This document shows positions 35,541-44,432 of a stretch of DNA of 64,000 nt, one piece after another. The stretch lies in the NCBI RefSeq assembly GCF_002002735.1, contig NZ_MUNY01000049.1, positions 1-64,000 of the forward strand. Reading direction: 5' to 3'. The notes beneath the pieces were generated by a model. It did no database searches. It saw nothing but the letters and a program-made list of their open reading frames with translations, and was not told the origin of the DNA. Position 1 is the stretch's first letter; each line of letters starts with the position of its first letter. This stretch comes from Algoriphagus sp. A40 (GTDB lineage Bacteria > Bacteroidota > Bacteroidia > Cytophagales > Cyclobacteriaceae). Position numbers and translations under genes: made by a program.

Positions 35541-36791
35541 TTGGATCTATTTGCAAAATTAAAAACGAATATGGGCCCTTTGGGCAAACACTCTCAGTTT
35601 GCTGACGGCTATTGGTCATTTCCCAAACTGGAAGGTGAGATTGCTCCCCGGATGAATTTCAAAGGAAAGGAAGTCCTTACCTGGAGCTTAAACAACTACC
35701 TGGGATTGGCTAATCATCCGGAAGTAAGAAAGGCTGATGCTGATGCCGCTGCAAAATGGGGAGCTGCCTACCCGATGGGAGCCCGAATGATGTCCGGCCA
35801 AACCACCCTTCATGAGCAATTGGAGGAAGAATTGGCGGCTTTCGTAGGCAAAGAAAAATCCTACCTTTTGAACTATGGCTACCAGGGTATCATGTCGGTG
35901 ATCGATGCGATTCTGGACCGTAAAGATGTGGTAGTCTATGACTCTGAATGTCATGCTTGTATCATCGATGCCTTGAGAATGCACCTGGGCAAGCGCTATG
36001 TGTTCCCGCACAATGACATCGAAAACTGTGAAAAACAACTGGAAAGAGCTACCAAACTGGCTGCTGAGACCGGTGGAGGAATTCTGTTGATTACAGAAGG
36101 TGTATTCGGTATGACCGGTGACCAGGGTAAATTGAAAGAGATTATCGAACTGAAAAAGAAATTTGATTTCAGGATTCTTGTGGATGATGCACATGGATTT
36201 GGAACCATGGGTGAAACCGGTGCTGGTACAGCGGAAGCACAGGGTGTCCAGGATCAGATTGATCTTTACTTCTCCACTTTCGCAAAATCCATGGCCTCTA
36301 TCGGAGCATTTATTGCCGGTGATGCAAGTGTGATCAATTACCTGAGATACAATATGAGATCTCAGATTTTTGCAAAATCACTTCCTATGCTTTTGGTCGA
36401 AGGTGCTTTGAAAAGACTGGAAATGCTCCGCACCCAGCCTGAATTGAAAGAAAACCTTTGGAAAATAGTAGAAGCTCTGCGCAAAGGACTTCATGAAAAT
36501 GGCTTCAGCACTGGAAAATCGAATTCTCCTGTCACTCCGGTTGTCCTAAACGGGACTATTGGCGAGGCAGCAGCTCTTTCTATGGATTTGCGTGAAAATT
36601 ACGGTATCTTCTGTTCAGTAGTTATTTACCCTGTTGTACCTAAAGGAATGATTATCTTGCGATTAATCCCTACAGCTGTTCATACTTTAGAAGATGTTGA
36701 AGAAACTATAAATGCATTCGAAGCTGTAAAAGGAAAGCTGGATTCTGGGGTTTATAAGAATTCGGAACTCGCCCTTTCTTTTGGAGAATAA
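35541..36791 (+). CDS. Alpha-oxoamine synthase (serine palmitoyltransferase-like)
   Basis: 416 residues; the start is TTG 35541 because MDLFAKLKTNMGPLG resembles the usual N-terminus of the family, while the next ATG (35571) would remove it. This PLP enzyme has the stacking His in ECHACIID, LVDDAHGFGTMG for PLP, and the Schiff-base Lys in STFAKSMASIG. The family condenses an amino acid with an acyl-CoA. In Bacteroidota the candidates are serine palmitoyltransferase (sphingolipid) or cysteate acyltransferase (sulfonolipid, capnine); 2-amino-3-ketobutyrate CoA ligase is the alternative. Sequence reading alone does not decide. A histone H1-like gene follows about 100 bp later. Confidence 0.85.
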   Translation: MDLFAKLKTNMGPLGKHSQFADGYWSFPKLEGEIAPRMNFKGKEVLTWSLNNYLGLANHPEVRKADADAAAKWGAAYPMGARMMSGQTTLHEQLEEELAAFVGKEKSYLLNYGYQGIMSVIDAILDRKDVVVYDSECHACIIDALRMHLGKRYVFPHNDIENCEKQLERATKLAAETGGGILLITEGVFGMTGDQGKLKEIIELKKKFDFRILVDDAHGFGTMGETGAGTAEAQGVQDQIDLYFSTFAKSMASIGAFIAGDASVINYLRYNMRSQIFAKSLPMLLVEGALKRLEMLRTQPELKENLWKIVEALRKGLHENGFSTGKSNSPVTPVVLNGTIGEAAALSMDLRENYGIFCSVVIYPVVPKGMIILRLIPTAVHTLEDVEETINAFEAVKGKLDSGVYKNSELALSFGE

Positions 36792-36820
36792 AAAAAAAAT
36801 TAAAAAAAAAGGCCTCTGGG

Positions 36821-36850
36821 TTGAATTAGTAAGTATTTGGGCTATATTGG
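36821..36850 (+). promoter_or_regulatory. Possible promoter (TTG-N19-TATATTGG) of the histone-like gene
   Basis: TTG at 36821-36823 and TATATTGG at 36843-36850 are one base away from the Bacteroidota -33/-7 consensus with 19-bp spacing, 43 bp before ATG 36894. Confidence 0.4.
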
Positions 36851-36893
36851 ATCATAATAAACTTATCATCAACCTATAAAATAAACTTTTACT

Positions 36894-37070
36894 ATGAGCA
36901 GATTTAGTGAAGTAAAAAATCTTGTAATGAGCCTTGAAGGTGATTTCGAAAAGTTCTATGACAAGGGAAATCAGGCAGCTGGTACCCGAGTTCGTAAGGG
37001 TATGCAGGAATTGAAAAACCTCGCGCAAGATATTCGTACTGAAGTTCAGGACAAGAAAAACGCCGGTTGA
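36894..37070 (+). CDS. Histone H1-like small basic protein (58 aa)
   Basis: A 58-codon gene starting MSRFSEVKNLVMSLEGDFEK and ending in a TGA at 37068. It matches the short histone H1/Hc1-like proteins (PF07432 type) common in Cyclobacteriaceae and relatives: an amphipathic helix, then GTRVRKGMQELKNLAQDIRT and a Lys-rich end. It probably binds DNA and compacts the nucleoid; direct evidence for this short form is limited. It has its own promoter-like site and a strong terminator, so it is likely well expressed as a single gene. Confidence 0.85.
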   Translation: MSRFSEVKNLVMSLEGDFEKFYDKGNQAAGTRVRKGMQELKNLAQDIRTEVQDKKNAG

Positions 37071-37085
37071 TCCTAACAATAAAAT

Positions 37086-37110
37086 AGGTGGCCAAAAGCC
37101 ACCTTTTTTG
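37086..37110. terminator. Terminator after the histone-like gene
   Basis: AGGTGGC and GCCACCT form a 7-bp perfect stem around CAAAA, followed by TTTTT on the plus strand. Confidence 0.85.
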
Positions 37111-37134
37111 TAGGAGAAAATAACAAAGTGGAGC

Positions 37135-38973
37135 CTAAAACTCCACTTTATTATTTTCCGGCTGTAGGTCAGCCAACCTTCTGCTTGGATCTATTTCCAC
37201 AGACTTTATATTTTCAAATTCCCTGGTGAGCACCAAAGTTTTGGTCACATTAGTCCAAGGCCAGGCTTCCGTATGAATCCGTGCCGGCATTCCTTTTTCT
37301 ACTGCCTTTTCCCCTCTCATCATGACCAATGGCAGATAAATCAACTCTGAGGTTCCATCCTTATAGGTGATCACCAAGTCAACTGGCATTGGCATCAAGC
37401 CAACTCTTTCCAACGTAATTTCCGTGTGATCACCATTTGGCTTCACTTCTTTTATGCCATAATTGATGGTTTTGGTGGTATTGACGAAATACTCTTTGTA
37501 CCAATCCAACTCCAAATCACTTTCTTTTTCCATAATGCGGACCAGATCATTTACGTTTGGATGACGGAATTTCCAAGTCTCAAAATAGCGCAACATCGCC
37601 CTGTCCCTTACTTCATCTCCAATCACATATCCTAACTGAGCCAGAAAAACTGCCCCCTTGGAATAGGCAGCTGAGCTATAGGCCGAATTGAGTTGATAGT
37701 GATCTGCATGAGTCGACAAGGGTTCCTCTTCACCTGATTTGGCCAATCTATAATATCCGGCATAAGATCCTCTTAAGGGATTTGCGTTAGGCTGAAAAAT
37801 TGCGGACATCGCAAGGCTGCTGGCATAACTCGTGAAACCTTCGTCCATCCAGGGATAAAGTGCTTCATTGGTAGCCAATACTCCGTGAAACCAGCTGTGT
37901 GCCAATTCATGAACCATCACACCCACCAGGCTATTCAGCGGACGCTCCCCTGTGACCAAAGTTGACATGGCATACTCCATGCCTCCGTCTCCACCCTGAA
38001 CCACTGAGAATTGCTTGTATGGATACTGGCCAAAATTTTTGGACAAAAACTCAATTGCCTTTGGAGTGTATTCTTTCAGCTTTTCCCAGTTGTCCGTGGT
38101 TTTTTCACCGGGAATGTAAAAGTGGTGCACTGTGATGCCGTTGGACATCTGGACTTTATCATGCTTGTACTTTGGATCAGCTGCCCACATGAAGTCATGG
38201 ACTTTTGGAGCAACAAAATGCCAGGTAAGTGTATTTCCTTTGGGAGTTGCCACCTTATCTCCTGCTTCTTCATAGCCATGGCCGATCTCATTTGGATTTT
38301 TCAGGTATCCTGTTCCGCCCAAAACATAGGTTTTGTCGATGGTGATTTTCACATCAAAATCCCCCCAAATACCATAGAATTCACGGCCGATATAAGGATT
38401 GGCATGCCAGCCCTGTTCATCGTAATTGGCCATTTTTGGATACCACTGAGACATCGAATACCGGACACCTTCTGAATTGTCTCTGCCTGATCTACGAACC
38501 TGAATGGGAACCTGTCCCTCAAATTCCATCTCAAAAGTCACCGTCGAATTCGGCAAAATCGGTTCTGAAAGAGCTACCTCAAGGATCGTTTCAACTTCCT
38601 TAAAATCAACTTCTTTTCCATTCATTTTGAGGCTTTTTGCATGGATATAGCCAATTTCCTCAGGTTTCAGTTTGAGTATTCTATCCCCCACTCTTCTGTC
38701 AGGATCTGAGATAGTTCTGGATCTCACATCCATCATGCTTCCAGGTTGAAAGGCATTGTAATAAAGATGGTAAAACACCCGATTCAGGGTATCTGGAGAA
38801 TTATTTGTGTACTTGAGTTCCTGAAATCCGGTGTACCGATTGGTTTGTACATCCATCTTCACATCCATTTTGTATTGCACAGCTTGTTGGAAACGACCAT
38901 TTTGAGCAGTTGCCGCAAGCGCTGTTACAAAAAGAAGAAGCCCGATCAAAGGCTTCATCACAGAGTTAAGCAT
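37135..38973 (-). CDS. Secreted M1-family zinc metallopeptidase
   Basis: 612 residues with a signal peptide (MKPLIGLLLFVTALAATAQ starts at 38958; the ATG at 38973 adds five residues). The zinc motif HELAHSWFHG lies near 360 with the third ligand Glu 19 residues later in WMDEGFTSYAS; GGMEYAMSTL precedes as the M1 GxMEN-like exopeptidase motif. It should remove N-terminal residues from peptides in the periplasm. The gene is divergent from the sortilin/BNR protein gene, with which it shares a 170-bp upstream region. Confidence 0.93.
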   Translation of the reverse strand: MLNSVMKPLIGLLLFVTALAATAQNGRFQQAVQYKMDVKMDVQTNRYTGFQELKYTNNSPDTLNRVFYHLYYNAFQPGSMMDVRSRTISDPDRRVGDRILKLKPEEIGYIHAKSLKMNGKEVDFKEVETILEVALSEPILPNSTVTFEMEFEGQVPIQVRRSGRDNSEGVRYSMSQWYPKMANYDEQGWHANPYIGREFYGIWGDFDVKITIDKTYVLGGTGYLKNPNEIGHGYEEAGDKVATPKGNTLTWHFVAPKVHDFMWAADPKYKHDKVQMSNGITVHHFYIPGEKTTDNWEKLKEYTPKAIEFLSKNFGQYPYKQFSVVQGGDGGMEYAMSTLVTGERPLNSLVGVMVHELAHSWFHGVLATNEALYPWMDEGFTSYASSLAMSAIFQPNANPLRGSYAGYYRLAKSGEEEPLSTHADHYQLNSAYSSAAYSKGAVFLAQLGYVIGDEVRDRAMLRYFETWKFRHPNVNDLVRIMEKESDLELDWYKEYFVNTTKTINYGIKEVKPNGDHTEITLERVGLMPMPVDLVITYKDGTSELIYLPLVMMRGEKAVEKGMPARIHTEAWPWTNVTKTLVLTREFENIKSVEIDPSRRLADLQPENNKVEF

Positions 38974-39144
38974 AGTGATTTAAATTTTTTCAAAGAAAAA
39001 GAATCCCCCAACCAAGCCCAAACCAACTATATAAAATCCGATCAAGACCAATTCCAAACCTCCCTTTCCTTTCGCGTAAAATATTCTTCTGTTTCAAATC
39101 CTTTTCACTTATTTAATAGAGAATTTAAAAACCACCTTAGTCAA

Positions 39145-42100
39145 ATGAAAAAACTTTACATTTTGATTGTGGCGGCTCTGTTTAGCTTGGGAATCCAGGC
39201 TCAGCAAGTCAATATGGACCAATTCAAGTCCATGAAAGCCAGAAGCATCGGACCCGGTGCGATGAGCGGAAGAATCACCGCCATTGATGCCGTCCATGAA
39301 AACCCAAATACCATTTATGCCGGATCTGCCTCCGGTGGACTTTGGAAATCTACCTCAGGAGGGATCACCTGGGAACCGATTTTTGACAAGGAGCGGGTGC
39401 ACTCCATCGGCGCCATTTCCATCTATCAGAAAAACCCGAATATTATTTGGGTAGGAACCGGAGAAGGCAACCCTAGAAACTCTCTCAACATGGGTTACGG
39501 AGTCTACCGATCCCTTGATGCCGGCAAGACCTGGCAGTTGATGGGGTTGGAAAAGACCCGCGCCATTCACCGTATCATTGTTCACCCAGACGACCCAAAC
39601 ACGGTATACGTTGGAGCAATCGGTTCACCTTGGGGGGAGCAGGCGGACCGGGGGGTTTACAAAACCACCGACGGAGGAAAAACATGGAATAAGATCCTGT
39701 ATGTGGATACCAAAACTGGGGTTGGTGAAATGATCATGGACCCGAATAATCCAAACAAGATTTTTGTCAACATGTGGCAGCACAGACGCTATCCTTGGTT
39801 TTTTGAATCTGGAGGAGAGTCTTCTGGACTTTATGTAACCCAGGATGGCGGAGAAAACTGGAAAAAACTCAATGCGGAGGACAATGGTCTTCCAAAAGGA
39901 AATCTTGGACGAATGGGCTTGGCCATTTCCAAAGCCAACAGCAGCAAAATTTACGCATTGATTGAATCCTCGAAAAATGCACTCTATGTGTCTGAAGATG
40001 GCGGAGAAAAATTCAACCTACTAAACACTAATGCAGAAATCGGTGACAGACCTTTCTACTATTTTGAAATTTATGCCGATCCAAAAAATGAAAACCGAAT
40101 CTACACCCTTTATTCACGGGTGGGTATCAGTGAAGATGGCGGAAAAACTTTCAGACAATTGCTTGAATATGAAGGCGTCCACCCGGATCACCATGCCTGG
40201 TACATCAATCCAGTTGATCCAAGTTTGCTGATCGATGGAAACGACGGAGGATTGAATATTTCCCGTGACATGGGCAAAACCTGGTATTTCGCAGAAGGGC
40301 TGACCGTGGGTCAGTTTTACCACATCAATGTCGATAATGAAATCCCCTACAATGTCTATGGTGGCATGCAGGACAACGGAAGCTGGACAGGACCTGCTTA
40401 CGTTTGGAAAGTCGATGGCATTAGAAATACTTACTGGCAGGAAGTTTCTTTTGGGGATGGCTTTGATGTAGTGTCTCATCCGGCTGATTCACGGTATGGC
40501 TACACCATGTCACAGGGGGGGAATGTTTCCCGCTTTGACAAGCTGACCGGGCACAACAGAACCGTCCGACCGACTCATCCTGACAAAGACGTCTTCCTTA
40601 GATTCAACTGGAATGCAGCGATTGCCCAGGATCCGCACGATGTCAACACGGTTTATTATGCCTCACAATTCCTGCATAAATCGACTGATTCAGGCGAAAC
40701 CTGGGAAATCATTTCTCCGGATTTGACTACCAATGATTCGACCAAGCAGAAGCAGCAAACGACCGGAGGCTTGACTTTCGACATCACTGGCGCTGAAAAT
40801 CACACGACTATCATTGCGATTGCTCCCTCTCCTGTTGACAAAAATGTGATCTGGGTGGGAACAGATGACGGCAATTTGCAGGTCACCCAAGACGGTGGAA
40901 AGACCTGGACAAACGTTGCTGCCAAACTTACCGGACTTCCTAAAGCTTCTTGGATTCCACAGGTCCAAGCTTCCAAGTACAATGCCGGAGAGGTTTGGGT
41001 CGTAGCTAACAACTACCGAAACAATGACTTCGCTGCCTATGCATATTATAGCTCAGATTTCGGGAAAACCTTCACCAGAATTGCTGACGACAGCAAAGTT
41101 TGGGGCTATACGCTTTCGATTAAGCAGGATCCGGAAGAGCCAAATTTGGTTTTCTTGGGAACTGAATTCGGATTGTATGTTTCTTTCGACAAGGCCAAAA
41201 CATGGAACAAGTGGGAACACGGCTATCCAGCTGCGGTTTCTACCTACGACATGACGATTCAAGAAAGAGAAGCTGATTTAGTAATCGGAACTTTTGGACG
41301 GGCCATTTATGTCCTAGACGACATCCGACCTTTGAGAGCTTTCGCCAAAAACGGAGGAAAAGCCCCTGCCGGAAAAATCACTGCTTTCCCGTCTCCCGAG
41401 GCTTACCAAGCTGAAGTTCAACAACCTCACGGTGAGCGATTTGCTGCCAATGCAAAATATTCCGGTGAAAATCGTGCTACAGGCGGACGAATGAGCTATT
41501 TCATCAATGATGACAAGGAAAAATTGGATTCGGTTACCATAAAAATCTACAATGCTGCTGGCGAACAAATCAGAACTTTGAAAACTCTTCCTGAAAAAGG
41601 GGTAAACCGGATCATCTGGAATCTTGACCGAAAGTCCACTGCAGAAATGACAGGTGGATTTGGCGGCGGTGGTGGACAAGGTGGAGGCGGTGCACGTCGA
41701 ACTGGCTTCTTTGAGCCAAGTGGTGGAGATGCACTTCCGGGGACTTACAAAGCCGTATTTGTCTATGGTTCTGACTCCTCAGAAACTTCTATCAAAGTAA
41801 ACTCAGATCCAAGAATTAAAGTCCAAATGGCAGATCTTCAGGCAAAGGATGCATTCCTCAAAAAAGTAGAAACACTCTCTACTTATGTGAGCACCGCAAC
41901 CAAAAAACTGGATGAAGCTCAGAAAGCAATTGATAAGGTCAATACCCTGACCAAGGACATCGAAACTCCAGAGGCAAAAGCTTTGGCTGAAGCAGCCAAA
42001 GAAATCAAGAAAAAATTGGATACTACTCGGGAAGCATTCACAGGTCCAAAAATGGATGGCCAGGGGATTGTAAGAAGCCTCTACCCTACTACCATGACCC

Positions 42101-42309
42101 GTCAGTTTGCCCCAAGAAGCTATGCCAACTCTAGCTACAAAGCTCCTGGTGCCACTGAGGAGCGGCTATACAGCCAAGCCAAAGATGCGGCTGATGAGGC
42201 TATTGCCAAGGTAAATGAATTCATGAACGGCGACTGGAAAGCATTCGAAGAAAAAGTGAAGGCCACTCCGATTGATTTATTTGAAAATGTGACCAAAGGC
42301 AAAGACTAA
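39145..42309 (+). CDS. Large secreted sortilin/BNR-repeat propeller protein
   Basis: 1054 residues from ATG 39145 (MKKLYILIVAALFSLGIQAQ signal peptide); the frame stays open for 400 bp upstream but lies over the divergent M1 gene. The bulk is a VPS10/sortilin-type beta-propeller with Asp-box motifs (SGGLWKSTSGGITWEPI, TTDGGKTWNKI, SEDGGKTFRQL, TQDGGKTWTNV). After about 840 comes a Gly-rich linker (GGFGGGGGQGGGGA) and a C-terminal helical region (about 910-1020). Such proteins are often labelled glycosyl hydrolases, but I see no proof of enzymatic activity. The size and form are usual for Bacteroidota. Confidence 0.9.
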   Translation: MKKLYILIVAALFSLGIQAQQVNMDQFKSMKARSIGPGAMSGRITAIDAVHENPNTIYAGSASGGLWKSTSGGITWEPIFDKERVHSIGAISIYQKNPNIIWVGTGEGNPRNSLNMGYGVYRSLDAGKTWQLMGLEKTRAIHRIIVHPDDPNTVYVGAIGSPWGEQADRGVYKTTDGGKTWNKILYVDTKTGVGEMIMDPNNPNKIFVNMWQHRRYPWFFESGGESSGLYVTQDGGENWKKLNAEDNGLPKGNLGRMGLAISKANSSKIYALIESSKNALYVSEDGGEKFNLLNTNAEIGDRPFYYFEIYADPKNENRIYTLYSRVGISEDGGKTFRQLLEYEGVHPDHHAWYINPVDPSLLIDGNDGGLNISRDMGKTWYFAEGLTVGQFYHINVDNEIPYNVYGGMQDNGSWTGPAYVWKVDGIRNTYWQEVSFGDGFDVVSHPADSRYGYTMSQGGNVSRFDKLTGHNRTVRPTHPDKDVFLRFNWNAAIAQDPHDVNTVYYASQFLHKSTDSGETWEIISPDLTTNDSTKQKQQTTGGLTFDITGAENHTTIIAIAPSPVDKNVIWVGTDDGNLQVTQDGGKTWTNVAAKLTGLPKASWIPQVQASKYNAGEVWVVANNYRNNDFAAYAYYSSDFGKTFTRIADDSKVWGYTLSIKQDPEEPNLVFLGTEFGLYVSFDKAKTWNKWEHGYPAAVSTYDMTIQEREADLVIGTFGRAIYVLDDIRPLRAFAKNGGKAPAGKITAFPSPEAYQAEVQQPHGERFAANAKYSGENRATGGRMSYFINDDKEKLDSVTIKIYNAAGEQIRTLKTLPEKGVNRIIWNLDRKSTAEMTGGFGGGGGQGGGGARRTGFFEPSGGDALPGTYKAVFVYGSDSSETSIKVNSDPRIKVQMADLQAKDAFLKKVETLSTYVSTATKKLDEAQKAIDKVNTLTKDIETPEAKALAEAAKEIKKKLDTTREAFTGPKMDGQGIVRSLYPTTMTRQFAPRSYANSSYKAPGATEERLYSQAKDAADEAIAKVNEFMNGDWKAFEEKVKATPIDLFENVTKGKD

Positions 42310-42364
42310 ATTCAAGAATGACAATGGATCTGCTGGAAATCTAAGCAAGCATATCCACAAAAAA

Positions 42365-42400
42365 GAGAGGCTGTCCCAAATTGAGACAGCCTCTCTGCAT
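42365..42400. terminator. Bidirectional terminator
   Basis: GAGAGGCTGTC and GACAGCCTCTC form an 11-bp perfect stem (42365-42375 with 42385-42395), between the BNR protein gene and the convergent TetR gene. Confidence 0.85.
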
Positions 42401-42475
42401 TACGAAAAACCCTTGATCTATTCTATAATTAGAAATTATATTCAATTAAAATTATCCCATTCATGGACGATTGGG

Positions 42476-43060
42476 CTAATATGCCAGAGTTGGGGAGTTT
42501 TGGTAACTGCCAATTAGCTTCGCTTCATTTACAAGGTCAAGCAGCCAATTGTATGTAAAATTCTCCTTTGATGCTCTACAATACAGAGCATCCCTGGTCA
42601 AACCCCATAGTTTTTCAGCTACCTCTATGGAGACTTCGAGGTAATCGCTCCAAACAGGAATTACCGCTGCCGATATCCTGGAGTTGAATCGGCTTAACGT
42701 GTTTTGGAAAAGCGTCGTTTCCCGGTTTTTCACCAATTGAATTTGAAAAAAGAACACTTCCAGATGGTCGATTGACAGGTTGAGATAATCAGGTTCGAAT
42801 TGCTTGATTCCCCTGATCTGAAATGCCAGGGAATTCAACCGGTCAAGGTGTTCATTCATCAGACATTCTAAAAAGTTGTCCCGATCCTTGAAAAAATAAT
42901 AAAAGCCTGATTTATTCTTGTTCAAATTTCTGGCAACCCGCTCAATCTGAATGGATGAAGGACCCTCTGAAGAAAAAATTGAGTAGCCTTCCTCTACCCA
43001 TGATTGCAAACTCCCCTTTTTTCCGTGCTCTCCGGTTTTTCTAACAATCCCAATTTCCAT
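42476..43060 (-). CDS. TetR-family transcriptional regulator
   Basis: 194 residues. The helix-turn-helix (about 20-65) reads EEGYSIFSSEGPSSIQIERV and ARNLNKNKSGFYYFF; the DRDNFLECLM helix follows. The C-terminal ligand domain is not specific. It is not adjacent to an obvious target; a 28-bp palindrome 37 bp upstream suggests self-regulation. Confidence 0.87.
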   Translation of the reverse strand: MEIGIVRKTGEHGKKGSLQSWVEEGYSIFSSEGPSSIQIERVARNLNKNKSGFYYFFKDRDNFLECLMNEHLDRLNSLAFQIRGIKQFEPDYLNLSIDHLEVFFFQIQLVKNRETTLFQNTLSRFNSRISAAVIPVWSDYLEVSIEVAEKLWGLTRDALYCRASKENFTYNWLLDLVNEAKLIGSYQNSPTLAY

Positions 43061-43097
43061 TTTGTAAAAGTTTGATTTTGAACAATGAATGATACTT

Positions 43098-43125
43098 AAA
43101 CTTATTAAATGTAATTAATACGTTT
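43098..43125. promoter_or_regulatory. Palindrome upstream of the TetR gene, candidate operator
   Basis: AAACTTATTAA, spacer ATGTAA and TTAATACGTTT: 10 of 11 arm positions pair. It ends 38 bp before the start codon (minus strand). Confidence 0.5.
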
Positions 43126-43211
43126 ATAAAAGTAGCAAAATCAATTTCAAATCCAAGGGGCAAAATTTTATTTTAAAAGGAAAATTTAATTGGTTGAATG
43201 GTACTCCCTAT

Positions 43212-43916
43212 TCAGAAACCAAAACTGTAACCTTCCAGCAGTAGTTTTTGATAGGTTTCCTGATTGAACTTAAAAAGGAAGGAACCCTTTCTGGATGTGG
43301 ATTTATCTTTTTTCGGCAAGGGGATCAAAAGGCCGGAATTGAGAAGTTTCTTCCTGAAATTTCTATCGTCTATGGGATGTCCAAAAATAGCCTCGTAGAC
43401 TTTCAGCAATTGGCCAAGGGTAAATTCCTCTGGCATCAGTTCAAATCCAATAGGACGAAATCGAGCTTTTTCCCTCAGGTTGGAAATCGCCATTTCGACC
43501 ATTTGCCGGTGATCTAAAACCAACTCGGGGATTCGGTCTATGGAAATCCACTTTGCCTCATGAGTCCGGACATTAAATTCCAGGTGGTTTTGATCTACCC
43601 GGATCAGACTCCAATAGGCTATAGCGATTACTCTTCCGCCGGGATCCCGGTCCACTGCTCCGTAACAATGAAGCTGCTCCATGTAAATATCCTTCAGCCC
43701 GGTGAGTTCAAACAAAATCCGCTCAGCGGCCTCCTCAACCGATTCTTCAATTTTCACAAATGAGCCCAACAATGACAAGCAACCTGCAAGTGGCTCCACC
43801 TCCCGCTTAAAAATCAGCAACTTCAGCTTGTTGTCTTGTACACCAAAAATTATACAATCGACAGCAGCAAGAAGGGGTTTAACATCCTCGTATTGGGGTG
43901 ACAGATACTTTGTCAT
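43212..43916 (-). CDS. Nudix-domain transcriptional regulator (NrtR/AraR-like)
   Basis: 234 residues: a Nudix fold at about 10-150 and a winged-helix domain at about 160-225 (EFTLGQLLKVYEAIFGHPID, then RNFRKKLLNSGLL). The Nudix box is degenerate: GSFVKIEESVEEAAERILFE has E-R in place of R-E and F-E in place of E-E, so hydrolysis is unlikely and the domain probably senses a nucleotide or sugar. In other bacteria such proteins control NAD synthesis (NrtR) or arabinose use (AraR). No pathway genes adjoin, so the target is unknown. Confidence 0.87.
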   Translation of the reverse strand: MTKYLSPQYEDVKPLLAAVDCIIFGVQDNKLKLLIFKREVEPLAGCLSLLGSFVKIEESVEEAAERILFELTGLKDIYMEQLHCYGAVDRDPGGRVIAIAYWSLIRVDQNHLEFNVRTHEAKWISIDRIPELVLDHRQMVEMAISNLREKARFRPIGFELMPEEFTLGQLLKVYEAIFGHPIDDRNFRKKLLNSGLLIPLPKKDKSTSRKGSFLFKFNQETYQKLLLEGYSFGF

Positions 43917-43953
43917 GAAGGTTGGATTTCAGGTCTAATAGGTCTATTTAATT

Positions 43954-43978
43954 CTTATCTCAATCTACTAAAGATAAG
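43954..43978. promoter_or_regulatory. Inverted repeat upstream of the Nudix regulator
   Basis: CTTATCT and AGATAAG are perfect arms with an 11-bp spacer, 37 bp before the regulator start. It could be its own operator. Confidence 0.4.
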
Positions 43979-44126
43979 GGTTGATTTATTTTTCACAACC
44001 AAAAAGTGGATAACCGGCAGAAATACGGTTATTAATTTTAGCATTTTCCCAATGAAAATTCAGGTGCCTTTTTACTTTAATTAAAATCTGGCTAATTCCT
44101 ATATTTAAGGTAAACTCGTGGAAACC

Positions 44127-44432
44127 ATGATCACAGAAGAAAATAGAAGAGAACTGATTGATTGGATATCCTCTCTTGAAAACCAATTCATGCTACAGCA
44201 CTTGATGGAATTGAAAAACTCAACCGAATCTGATAGAATTTACATGGTTTCAGATCAAGAAAGAATCGCAATTAAAGAAGGGATAGAATCTTTTAAAAAA
44301 GAAGGAGGTGTTTCTCACGATGAGGTATTGCAATTGACGAAGAAAAAATATCCAAACCTTTTTAAGAACAAATTAAAGTCATTTGGTCAAAAAAGGCGAT
44401 CAGTGACTATCACTCCATTATTGACTATTTGA
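44127..44432 (+). CDS. Antitoxin of a RelB/addiction-module type pair
   Basis: 101 residues from ATG 44127 (a GTG 9 bp upstream is possible). The charged helical protein with SDQERIAIKEGIESFKKEGG and VSHDEVLQLTKKKY resembles the small addiction-module antitoxins that precede RelE/ParE toxins in Bacteroidota. Homologues normally end soon after the KKKY stretch; here about 20 further codons (NKLKSFGQKRRSVTITPLL) run over the toxin N-terminus in another frame, which suggests an indel or an unusual overlap. Confidence 0.75.
   Translation: MITEENRRELIDWISSLENQFMLQHLMELKNSTESDRIYMVSDQERIAIKEGIESFKKEGGVSHDEVLQLTKKKYPNLFKNKLKSFGQKRRSVTITPLLTI

Noticed and set aside
38746..39144. A 133-codon upstream extension of the BNR protein frame.
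   Set aside because: It overlaps the divergent M1 gene and precedes a clear signal peptide at ATG 39145.
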